This document shows, piece after piece, positions 20,963-31,770 of a DNA stretch of 64,000 nucleotides. Source of the DNA: Beta vulgaris subsp. vulgaris. Its lineage: Eukaryota; Streptophyta; Magnoliopsida; Caryophyllales; Amaranthaceae. The notes below the pieces were generated by a model that searched no databases, was not told where the DNA came from, and saw only the letters and a list, made by a program, of their open reading frames with translations. Positions within the stretch are counted from its first letter, which is position 1, and the number at the start of each line of letters is the position of its first letter. A program made the translations under genes and the position numbers. The stretch is from NCBI RefSeq assembly GCF_026745355.1, contig NC_079210.1:26898529-26962528 (forward strand), written 5' to 3'.

Positions 20963-23900
20963 GTGCATGGTTATGCAAAATTCATGAAAGATATCTTGAC
21001 TAGAAAAAGGGCTTTTAATGAGGTGGAGATTGTTGCATTTACTGAAGAATGCAGTGCCTTTTTACAAAATAAGTCTCCACCAAAATTAAAAGATCCCGGT
21101 AGTTTCTCTATTCCCTGTCACATTGGTAGACTATTCATTAATAAAGCATTGTATGATTTAGGTGCTAGTGTGAGTGTTATGTCATTATCTGTTTCATCGA
21201 AATTAAACATGGGAAGTTTGAAAGTCACTAATATTACTCTGTAAATGGCTTACAGATCTGTTAAATACCCCCTCAGTATTCTAGAAGATGTGCTTGTTAG
21301 GGTAGGAAATTTTTTTATTCACGTTGATTTTGTTGTGCTTGACATGGAGGAAGACACACAAATTCCGATTATATTGGGTAGGCCCTTCCTCCATACTGCA
21401 GGTGCGGAAATTGATGTGAAAAATGGTAAACTTACACTATCGATAGGAGATGATGCAGTCACTTTTAATCTAAGCACCGCTTTGAAAAGTTCTATGCTAG
21501 AGGAAAAATGTTATAGTATTAATGTGGTTGATGTAATTTGTCATGATAACATGCCCCAAGCTCTCTTTGGAGATCCCTTGGAGGCGGTGCTTTGTCTTGA
21601 TTTTTTCTCAGGTGAAGGCAGTATATGGAGTAATGAGATCGCTGCTATTGAGGAGGCTCTAGCAAGTGACGAGGTTGACTTTAATGAATGCCACAAGTTG
21701 AAGAGGTTAGTTCAATCTGCGTGCAAAACTGAGGTAAAGAAACCCGAACTTAAACCTCTCCCCTCTCATTTGAAGTATGTGTTTTTAGATGAACATGAGT
21801 TAAATCCTGAAATCGTCAGTGCTGCACTTGATAACGGCCAACTCTCCCAACTTTTGACTGTTTTGGAAACTCATAAGAAGGCCATTGGATACAGTATTGA
21901 TGACTTCAAGGGTATAAGCCCCGATTTTTGTATGCACAGGACACACCTCGAGGATGATCATAAGCCTTGCATTCAACCACAAAGGAGACTGAATCCAAAC
22001 ATGCAAGAAGTGGTTAAGAAAGAAGTGATGAAACTACTAGATGCAGGTATTATCTATCCTATTGCTGATTATAAGTGGGTAAGTCTTGTACAAGTAGTAC
22101 CGAAAAAGGGTGGTATGACTGTTGTGAAAAATGAGTTAATTCCCACTCGAACCGTGACTGGATGGCGTATGTGTATAGACTATAGGAGACTTGATATGAC
22201 CACTAAAAAGGACCACTTCCCTCTACCTTTTATTGACCAAATGCTTGAACGGTTGGCGTGTCACAAATATTATTGTTACTTGGATGGGTATTTCGATTTT
22301 TTCCAAATTCTCATTCATCCTGATGATCAAGAATAGACAACCTTCACCTTTCCTTATGGCACTTTTGCATATCGTAGAATGCCCTTTGGTTTGTGTAATG
22401 CCCCTTCTACCTTTCAACGTTGCATGATGAGTATCTTTTCTGAGTTCATAGAGTCTATTATGGAAGTCTTTATGGATGATTTTAGTGTGTGTGTGTGGCT
22501 CTATGTTTGATACATGCTTAGTTAATCTCACTAAAGTCATGAAAAGATGTGAAGAATGTAATTTGGTTTTAAACTGGGAAAAATGTCATTCTATGGTGAC
22601 TGAAGGTGTTGTTTTAGGCCATATTGTTTCTGATGAAGGCATCCAAGTGGATTGCACTAAAATCCAAGTGATTGAGCAATTATCCCCACCTAATAATGTT
22701 AAAGGAGTCCGCAATTTCCTTTGTCATGCGGGGTTTTATCGCCGTTTCATTAAGGATTTTTCAAAAATTGCTAAACCACTAACACAACTCCTTCTTAAAG
22801 ATGCTCCATTTGATTTTACCGATGAGTGTCTTAAGTCATTTGACAGGATCAAGAAAGCTTTGATAACTGCACCTATTATCCGTTCTCCTGATTAGGAACT
22901 CCCTTTCAAGATCATGTGTGATGCAAGTGATTATGCAGTTGGGGCCGTACTCGGTCAACGCTAGAATAAGGTCTTACATGCTATCTATTACGCTAGCAAG
23001 ACGTTGGATGAGGCACAAGTTAACTATGCTACCACAGAAAAGGAACTTTTGGCTATTGTTTATGCTTTAGAGTTCGTCATCGAAATTCGTGATAAGAAAG
23101 GAGCAGAGAACGTAGTTGCAGACCATTTATCCAGGATTTGGCTTGAAGATGCTATTAACTCCACTCCAATAGATGATTCTTTTTCGGATGATAATTTGTA
23201 TGCAGTCACCTCACAGATCCCTTGGTTTGCAAACTATGCCAATTACTTGGTAGGCGATATCCTACCCCCTGATTTGTCCTACCAACAGAAGAAAAGTTCC
23301 TCCACAATGTTAAATTCTACTTTTGGGATGATCCCTTCTTGTTTCGTGAATGTTCAGATGGTTTTATTTGCAAATGTGTTCCCGAGTGGGAGCTCACTGG
23401 AATTCTGAATCGCTGTCACAACTCGCCTTATGGAGGTCATCATGGTCCTTCACGCACTATAGCCAAGCTCCATGAGTTGGGTTTCTTTTGGCCCACAATG
23501 TTCAAGGACGCTCAATCTTTATGTGACGCTTGCCAGAGGACCGACAACATTTCGAGACGGCATGATATGCCCCAAACAGGTATTCTTGAAGTTGAAATTT
23601 TGATGTTTGGGGTATTGACTTAATGGGACCGTTCCCCTCTTCCAATGGGAACAGTTACATCTTGGTTGCGGTCGATTATGTCTCTAAGTGGGTAGAAACT
23701 GTGGCATCCCATACCAATGACTTTAAGGTAGTCATAGCTTTATTCAAGAAAATCATATTCCCAAGGTTTGGGGTCCCACGAGCTGTAATTAATGATGGAG
23801 GCTCTCATTTTCATGAACGACATTTAGATACTCTTTTGAAGAAATATGGAGTTTACTATCGTACTGGATTGGCATATCACCCTCAAACAAGTGGGCAAGT

Positions 23901-24507
23901 AGAGGTTTCCAATCGCGAAGTTAAGTCCATTCTTGAGAAGGTGGTTGCGAGGTCTAGGAAGGATTGGAGTTCGAAGCTGGATGGAACACATTGGGCTTAC
24001 AAAACTGCCTTCAAAACACCGATTGGTACTTCCCCCTATAGACTTGTGTATGGAAAATCATGTCACCTACCCATTGAATTAAAATATAAGGCTTTATGGG
24101 CTATTAAAGAGCTTAATATGGATCAAAAGCTTGCAAGGGAGAAACGACTTCTACAACTCAATGACCTTGATGAATTTCGATTGTTGGCTTATAATAACGC
24201 GCGAGTATATAAGGAGAAAACGAAAAGATGGCATGACAAAAAGATCATATCAAGGAAGTTCATTGTGGGCGACAAGGTTTTATTGTACAATTCTAGGCTC
24301 AAACTTTTTCCTGGTAAGTTGAAGTCTAGATGGTCCGGCCCCTTCACGGTTACCAGAGTGAACAAATTTGGATCTATAAAGATTATGAATGAGAAAGGTG
24401 AAATGTTCAAAGTTAACGGTCAACGCCTGAAGTTGTACCACGAAGGAGCTCCTTTGGGTTTAGTCGAGGTTCTCTACCTATCCACACCATCATCACTTGA
24501 CAAATGA
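20963..24507 (+). pseudogene. Athila pol: protease, RT, RNase H, integrase
   Basis: The protease has LYDLGASVSVMS (21153-21188) and IPIILGRPFL. RT shows WRMCIDYRRLD, RRMPFGLCNAPSTFQ and VFMDDF, the latter in place of YVDD. RNase H has the first motif CDASDYAVGAVLGQ and the end KKGAENVVADHLSRI, but about 120 bp between them are missing near 23080, including the TDH motif. Integrase has a HH-CC region (HNSPYGGHHGPSRT, CDACQ), GIDLMGPF in a shifted frame, [17 protein letters not shown] and a C-terminal WSGPFTV. In-frame stops are TAA 21242, TAG 22334 and TAG 22893. Frame changes lie near 22490, 23300 and 23598. The integrase core (23623-24507) is open for 294 codons. Confidence 0.92.
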
Positions 24508-25372
24508 GGGAGGTAAACGGTCGTACGGGACCTTCATAAACCAGCGATGTTCGAGCGGCAACCCAAATCTTCCTTTTAGTGTAGTTTTGATTTTCTATTT
24601 TTATTTTATTCTTTTTAGAGTGAGAATTTTCCATATATTGGAACACTGTTGCATGCATGTATGTAAAGGGGTCACACTCCGACGAATCGAAGAACAACAC
24701 TTACTGGGAATGGCCCTAGTAAGTCGGTCGCAAACCGCCCGGTCGGGCCCATGAGTGAAATTTTCATGGCCTCGCAAAAAACCGGAAAGAAATGAAACAG
24801 ATGAAAGGAAATTTCTGCCCGCTCGGGCTCGCAAGCACTCCAACTAGGCAAAATCCACAAAAACGAAAAAAGTCTAAGGAAAATTTTTGCCCGGGCGGGT
24901 CAAGCAAAATCTGTCCGGTCGGGTCAAGCGAAATCTGCCCGGTCGGGGGGGACGCAGCGAACACGGGGTTTTTCAATATAACCCACAAACTCTCACAACT
25001 CCTTCATATTCTTCCTCTTTCTCTCTCTCTCTCTCTCTTAACCCTAACCCTAACTTCATCCATCCTCACCATCTAGACTCTCAATTTTCTCCACAATTCT
25101 TAATCTTTCACTCATCTTTCACAATTTCCCCATCCCAATTATATATTTTTTTTTACCCCTCACTCTCTCACTTCCTCCTTTTTCTCCGTCCTTTTCCTTC
25201 TCGGGTTTATTGAGTCAAGGTTTGAATTTTGTGATAATTCTTGTTAATTTAACCTTGAAAATTATGTTCCTACACTTCATGGTGTCCTATGAGATGATTT
25301 TACTCATGTTTTTGTGAAGTTCTCACTTTATCCATCATTGCTCTCTGTTTTGCAGGTTTATCCTCTTCTTCA
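24508..25372. other. Athila spacer between pol and extra ORF
   Basis: It contains several GCCCGGTCGGG-like words (24740-24950), a CT microsatellite at 25018-25038 and a pyrimidine-rich run before the next ORF. Related GCCCGG/GGTCGGGCGG words recur in the Athila LTR at 35400-35660 and 56405-56640. No ORF. Confidence 0.6.
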
Positions 25373-26461
25373 ATGGTGGCCAGACATGGTGCACGTGGGA
25401 CTAACACTCCCGCAATTGAGGTCGATCCTACTTACCCCCATATAATTTTCAAGAACGAAGACCAAAAGGTACACTTTCAAAAACTAAAACACCGTCTGAT
25501 TTCCCCTACTCGCTTTGTTAATCGGGACTTATTGCATGCTCTTGGTATCTATGAAATCACCCGAACCTTGTTTTTTGGGGTTGGTATAGAGTCATTTTTT
25601 ACATTGTACCATGGAACTTATGCTAATATCACCCTTACATTTCTAAGTTCCATAGACATCCTTAAGCATTCCATATATGATCACGTCAGGTACTTTAGGA
25701 TTGCTAATATGGATCGTAAATTGACCATTCGACAATTTGCATGATTGTTAGGGGGGATAGGAAGAAACCTGTCACCATGTTGTTGGGCCTACTTTGGCAA
25801 ACTGGCATTAGACCCCCCCAATTGCCAACACTTGCAAATTAAGTCCGTCCATAATCTAAGTATTCGCTTCCTCTTAAAATTTTTTGGAGGTATGATTTTT
25901 GGGAGGTGGGAACCCAACACCACACAGATTGAGGAACTAAGCGCTCTTGGCACTTACTTATGGCCTGCTACCATGAACATGCAGTTCGACCTTGCCTATG
26001 CTTTCATGCATAATTTGCATAAAATCGCCACGACTTACCCCATCTTTGAGGAGGACGGCAATGTTCGCTCCTCTGTGCCTATTGTTATTAAGGGGTTAGT
26101 CACCCATATCGTTTGTCACTTTGGTTATGTTGAGAATCGGAAAAATGTTATTCTGCGGGCCACTTACCTTGACCTTCATCACTTTCTTTCGGCCTGGTAC
26201 TTTGTCCCCAGTGGTAGGCACTTTAGGTGGATGATTGCAAATCGGCAATCTATACTCCTCCCTATTCCTGACTTGGTCCAAGTACCTATAGGAGATGACT
26301 ACACTGAGAATGCTGCACCACCTACCTACCTTCTCCCTGCAGGCGATGAGGCACACCCCCTAAGACTGGTCCAGTCCCTGAGCCTCCTCAGATCTATCGT
26401 AGGCGTGAACCCGCTCCTTCCATCCCATCCTCTTCTTCACATCTCCTCCCTCTACTGCTGA
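25373..26461 (+). pseudogene. Athila extra ORF downstream of pol (ATHILA ORF1-like)
   Basis: The ATG at 25373 opens a frame with LKHRLISPTRFVNRDLLHAL, then an FFTLYHGTYANITLTFLSS block and a His/Phe-rich middle (FGRWEPNTTQIEELSALGTY). This is the family known from Arabidopsis as ATHILA ORF1, here 3' of pol in the same orientation. One TGA (25742-25744) splits it in a continuous frame, and the end is shifted into a Leu/Pro-rich frame. The function in Athila is unknown; an envelope-like role has been suggested for the gene after pol. I see no clear membrane helix. Confidence 0.7.
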
Positions 26462-27619
26462 TTTTGAGGGTATGATGAGTGTTTTTCAATGTATGGAACT
26501 GAATATGATTGCTAACACTTAAGCTATTGAGCGCCTTGAGCGTCGTGTAGACACCATCTACACTGACCAACGTCTAAGCTTTCGTAGTTTAGATTAGCAT
26601 AATTTTTCTTTTGTGTGGGTCTTTTCTTTCTTTTTCTTTTTCTTTTTCTTTTGTTTTGTTTTTGTTTTTGTTGTGTGTGTGGTGTTTGAAGTTTACTGAA
26701 AATCAAAGTCAAGTTGAATAGTTGTTTCCCTGTGCGCCATATTATCATAATGGTGTTTTGACTTTGGATTGTTGATGGGCATGAAACAATGATTGATCAC
26801 CAGGGCATGGCATACTTATAATTAGATCTATGATAAGAATCAAGATTAGGACACTCCGTATGTCCTACAAGCATGTTTAGGCTTGACTGTGAGCTTTTGT
26901 GCCTTAACATTGTGTTTTCTTGTGTGTATGCCCACGACCTGAGGGATGCTAAAACTTGTGCTTTCTCTCCATTGATGCATTAGCTATATAATGTCTAAAC
27001 AGAAATGATTATGACTCTCGTAGGAAATCGCATCAGAAGACCAAATAGCCTTCCCTGCATTCATTTCTTAATTAACCACTCTGAGCTGAGCCTATTTCTT
27101 TTGATAACCACACTATGAGCTCCTCATTTCCAAAAATACATCCCTCTACCATTGGCAGAGAAGTATTTAGGAATTCTTGGTTGGTTAACGCTTGATAGAT
27201 GAAATTGGTTGTTTGTGTGAATGAAAATTTCAAGAAAAAGAGAAAAAAAAAAATTCATGTACGTGAACAAAAGAAAAGGGCTCCGCATGATTATTTTTGA
27301 GTCCCAATTGTTAATTATCCTCTATTCTCATTATAGTAGCTAAAGTAGAAAACTTTTAAAAATGAGACAACTGAGGCTTCTAAGGAAAAGTAAAAAAAAA
27401 AAAAATTAAGAGAAAAAATCTCATTGTGAAAAACATCAAGTTGGAAGTCCTTACTTGGATTATATGAAAGGAGAAATGAGATGAAATGAAAGAGAAATTG
27501 GTTATAGTCGTGTTGCAACCCAATATATCGCGTGGGGTGTTTCATGCAAAGTTGTAGTAATACTTCACTTCATTGAGCACCACATTCCCAAATATTTGCC
27601 ACACCTACTACCCTAAGCA
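26462..27619. other. Athila 3' untranslated region
   Basis: AT-rich. A CTTTTT-type microsatellite lies at 26625-26660 and A-rich tracts at 27235-27255 and 27395-27410. It continues across the LINE at 34613. No gene is supported. Confidence 0.6.
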
Positions 27620-27688
27620 CCATTACAACCTTTTTTTTTTTGGCGACAAGAACACACAGGAAAAACCAATTACACTAACTTACCTAGT

Positions 27689-28060
27689 CTAGCTGCTAGC
27701 TACTGCTAAATTATGAGCTAGAGTAATGTAGTTCCTATAAACTTTCTTTATCTCCCAATGATAGAGCTCCCGGCAAATAACTCTGATGTCATGCATTATT
27801 GGAGCAATCTCAAATGCTTGTTGCTGACTATTCATTGCACGGACAACTTCTGTCGAATCTGATAGGATTTGTATACGACGAATGCCTCTCAAGTGAGCTT
27901 CACACAACCCTTTATATACCACAAGAGTTTCTGTTTGTAGAGACAATGAAGCCATGACAGCTGCATTGCCCTCAAATACTTTACTTCCGTTCACATATGC
28001 TGCCCACCCTATGCCTGCTCTAAGGTGTTTCTGCTTGTGTCTTTTCCACGCTCCGTCCAC
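27689..28060 (-). pseudogene. LINE ORF2 RNase H (RVT_3 type)
   Basis: The minus strand shows MDGAWK (first Asp), ETLVVYKGLCEAHLRG (Glu) and ILSDSTEVVRAMNS (second Asp), then HNLAVASS at the end. This is the archaeal-like RNase H found at the C-terminus of plant L1 ORF2. It is in a different frame from the zf-RVT part, so a frameshift lies between 28190 and 28060. Confidence 0.85.
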
Positions 28061-28188
28061 TAAGATAATGCATGTATCTCGTTGCCTGGTATCGATTAGG
28101 GAAATCGAGGTCCCTTGATGGGATTTGGAAGATGATGAAGTGTTCTTGAGATGAGTTTCTTTTATTTTATTACTTTCATCATACTCTC

Positions 28189-29187
28189 TTAGAATGGTGT
28201 TTTTCCTTTGATGCCCGAACGATCCTCAAATATGTTTCTGAACACTACATTGTTTTTGTGTAACCAGATCGACCAGAGCGTAACTACAAATTCCCTAACT
28301 CGCTCGGACCTCATTCCATCCTCTCTCCAGAATAGTTGGAGAAAATTCCTTATCCATTCTTCTATGGGGATGAACCGACTTGAGTGAGTCATGATTCCAA
28401 GAGTAGAGGTCGACCAGATTCGAGATGAGATGTCACAATCCCTAAACAGATGCTTTTCATCTTCTCTAAATTGATGACAGAAATGACATCTTTCATTTAC
28501 AGGGATATTGCGCTTAACTAGATTGGAGTTGGTGGCGAGGGCTTTTTGTAAGATTCTCCATAAAAAAATCTTCCATTTTAGTCTAAGATCGGAGGCCCAA
28601 AGCTTACTCCAAAATTTCCTATTATCTTGTGACGCCTCTAGGTTTCCTTTTTGATTTAGATAGAATGCGTAGACTTCTTTCACTCTGAGTGACCCGTGTT
28701 TGGACTCACTCCATGCATAATAGTCCTGAAGGTTCTCCTTGGGAATATAAGTGGAAAGAATTCTAATAGAAGATTTCGGCAAGAAAGTTTCCCATATGAG
28801 CTCTGTATTTCACATTTTCCGATCTGTAATTATCAAATCCTTGACTTTCCGTAGTCCTTTCTCCTGTAGGTTAATCCCCGGCTGTGTCCTAATAGGGTCC
28901 CCCCTTAACCACTTGTCTTCTAATATTCTTGTGTCGGAGCCATCACCTATTATCTTGACGAACCCTCCAGCACAGTCTTGGATAGATCTGCAAAGCCCCC
29001 GAAATCCCCAAGAAGCTCTACTCAACTTTGACTTGTTGAGAGCAATGTTTACTGGAGAAGTTTTATATTTTGCGTGGTAAACTTGGGCTATTAGAGAGTG
29101 ACTTGTGTTATGGATCCTGACCGCTTGTTTTGCGAGTAAAGCTTTACTAAATAGATGGACGTTCCTGATTCCTAATCCTCCACCTCA
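28189..29187 (-). pseudogene. LINE ORF2 C-terminal and zf-RVT region
   Basis: The segment 28782-28189 has AWSESKHGSLRVKEVYAF and a WASDLRLKWKIFLWRILQKA stretch, followed by CHFCHQFREDEKHLFRDC. This is the zf-RVT cysteine/histidine motif between RT and RNase H. It is in the same frame as RT but separated by TGA codons at 29185 and near 28810. At the second, TGA replaces a Trp expected before NTELIWETF. Confidence 0.85.
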
Positions 29188-30948
29188 CTTAGGCAATTCC
29201 AGAGTTGTCCTTCCCCTCCAATATATCGGTTTTGTAGCTCGGGATCCCGCCCATAGAAATCTTGCGAATATCGAATTTAGTTTATATGCCGTTAGCTTAG
29301 GAATAAGGAAAACGATGAGAATATTCAGACTAAGCATGGAGAGGACGCTGTTAATGAGGATGACTCTACCAGCTAGTGAAAGAGATAGATTATGCCAACT
29401 TGACAATCTCTTTTCAACCTTCTCTACTATTGGAAGAAACATCCTGGAGCTCCTCCCATTCACCTCTATGTTGTTTCCTAAATATTTCCCGAGAGATTCT
29501 GCAGAAGGAGTATTTACTATGTTCCGCATTTGTTGACGACAGTTTGGAGGTGTATTAGGGCTGAACATGATAAGGCACTTGTCATAGTTGATGACTTCTC
29601 CTGATAATCTACTGAACTTTGCCAGAATACTCTTTATTCCTTCACACGTTTTAGGAGTGGCTTTGAATAAAATCAGAGAGTCATCTGCAAAGAAGAGGTG
29701 AGACACGGAAGGGCCAGTGCTAGAGAGCTTTATTCCTTCGAAAGAATTATCAACAGTTCCTTTCGTTAGCATTCTAAACAGAATATCCATAACAAGAATA
29801 AATAGATATGAGGATAGAGGATCTCCTTGTCTGAGTCCGCATGAAGGTTTGAATCTAGCTGTAGGCTCTCCATTGACAATAATTGAGTATGATACAGTAG
29901 TAACGCACTGCATAATCCAGTGACGACACATGATTGGGATTCTCATTTGGGCCAATAACCAATCCAGGAAGTCCCAATCAACCTTATCATAAGCCTTAAA
30001 CATGTCGATTTTTAGCGCCGCCAGCTGTTGCTTACCTTTTGTGCGTTGCTTGATTCCGCTGACCAATTCATGAGCGATGAGACAGTTATCTACCATGAGT
30101 CTCCCAGGAACAAACGCATTCTGAAACGGGGAAACAAAGGTCTTCAATATTGGTTTAAGCCTGTTGGATATGACTTTGGAGATGACTTTATAAATCACAT
30201 TGCATAGGCTTATGGGTCGAAATTGGCTTGCTTCTTCAGGTCTTTCTGTCTTAGGAATGAGGCAGATTTTTGTATAATTCCACTCCTTGAGCAAATACCC
30301 TGTAGGGAAAAAGTGGGTTACTGCTTGCCAGATGTCGTTGCCCACCGTCGACCAATATTTCTGGTAAAAAAGGGCGGGAATGCCATCAGGCCCTGGAGCC
30401 TTAAGGCTTCCCATTTGGAATACCACTAGTTTGACTTCTTCGATAGAAACTGGCTTGGTAAGAGAATTTTGTTGCTCATTGGTTATTTGCGGAATCAAAT
30501 TCTGAATCGTAGACAGCTCCTCCCAGTAGTCACTGCCGTGGTGAATACCTTGGTAGATATGAGAAAAATGCTCGAGCATTTCCTTTTGAATATCCTTTTT
30601 GTCTGAGATCCAGTTTCCTGATGCTGACTTGAGCATGAGAATTTCATTACGTCTTCTGCGACGTTTTGCTTTCCTGAAGAACCATTTGGTGTTCGTATCT
30701 TCCCAAGCTCTGCTATTACTTTTTACCCTCTGATGCCAATACTTCAATTGGATTTCCAATTTCTCTCTGACTGAATTCACGATTTCTTCGTCCCGTAATT
30801 CTCCATTGTCACAAGGAAGATTAGCATGGGTTTCTCCGCATTGTCCTAAGCATTCTTCCCAGCTGATATTGTTATTTTTCTTGTACTCTTTACACCATTT
30901 GAATAATAGATATCTTATGTGACGGCATTTTTGAGCAATTCGGAACAT
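29185..30948 (-). pseudogene. LINE ORF2 reverse transcriptase
   Basis: An open stretch of 587 codons with the non-LTR RT blocks in order: LKAPGPDGIPALFYQKYW, RPISLCNVIYKVISKVISNR, FQNAFVPGRLMVDN, LKIDMFKAYDKVDWDF, GLRQGDPLSSYLFI and the catalytic FADDSL. The stop after LELPK falls where LINEs usually continue with GGLGIRN. It primes on nicked genomic DNA and copies LINE RNA. It lies in the same frame as the endonuclease upstream. Confidence 0.95.
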
Positions 30949-31770
30949 CGGAGATCCATTAACCTGAGTGTGCCAGTGTTCAGATATGATTTCCTAAATT
31001 TCCTTGAACTCCAGACACCATGCTTCCATTTTTATAGGAGTCCTTCTACGTTCTTATGGTGGGGATGTGAGAAGTAAAATAGGACTATGATCAGAAATTA
31101 GGATGGGAAGATTTAGCATCGTAGCTTCCGGATTTTTGTGTAACCAATTTTCTGAAGCGTAAGCTCTATCCAACCTTTCATATATCCTATCATTTGTTGA
31201 TCGATTGTTGCACCAAGTATAAGGTTGGCCATGAAAACTTATCTCAGATAGTCCCATGCTACTCCTTCAGATGAAAAATTGTTCTTTGCCGGGAATAAGG
31301 TCCGAACCCCCCAATTTTTGGCTAAGGAATTCAACTTGATTGAAATCGCCCATGATTACGCTATCTAAAGAATTTTGGTTTATGCATTGTGATATATGAT
31401 CCCACACCACACCCCGGTTCTCTACATAAGGCGATCCATACAGCAAAATAAGGTTCCATTTATATATAAGGTTATCTACTACATCTTTTATAATACAAGC
31501 AAAATGATTAGTAGAACATCCAGCAACTTCTATATTTACATCATTACACCAAAAAACTGCCAGGCCACCTGCATTATTTATGTGATCAACAGTGGCAACA
31601 CCAGGGAACCCAAAATACATAGCTAGCTTATTTATGTCAGGAGCGTTAGACTTAGTTTCTGACAGGAACAGGATCTGAGGAGAGAATTTGCGGACAAGCC
31701 AACTCAGGAACGGAATCGTAGGGGAGTCCGCTGTTTTAAGGCCCCTACAATTCCAGACCATTATTCTCAT
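30949..31770 (-). pseudogene. LINE ORF2 apurinic-like endonuclease
   Basis: The start ATG is at 31770 (MRIMVWNCRGL), overlapping the ORF1 stop. FLSETKS holds the catalytic Glu, IMGDFNQVEF the Asp-Asn motif, QPYTWCNNR and YERLDRAYAS follow, and SDHSPILL holds the last Asp-His motif. The frame continues into RT but contains three stops, a TGA near 31264, a TAA at 31054 and a TAG near 30997. The enzyme would nick target DNA. Confidence 0.92.

Noticed and set aside
25038..25056. CCCTAACCCTAAC, telomere-like
   Set aside because: Only about two units within a pyrimidine-rich leader, too short for an interstitial telomere.
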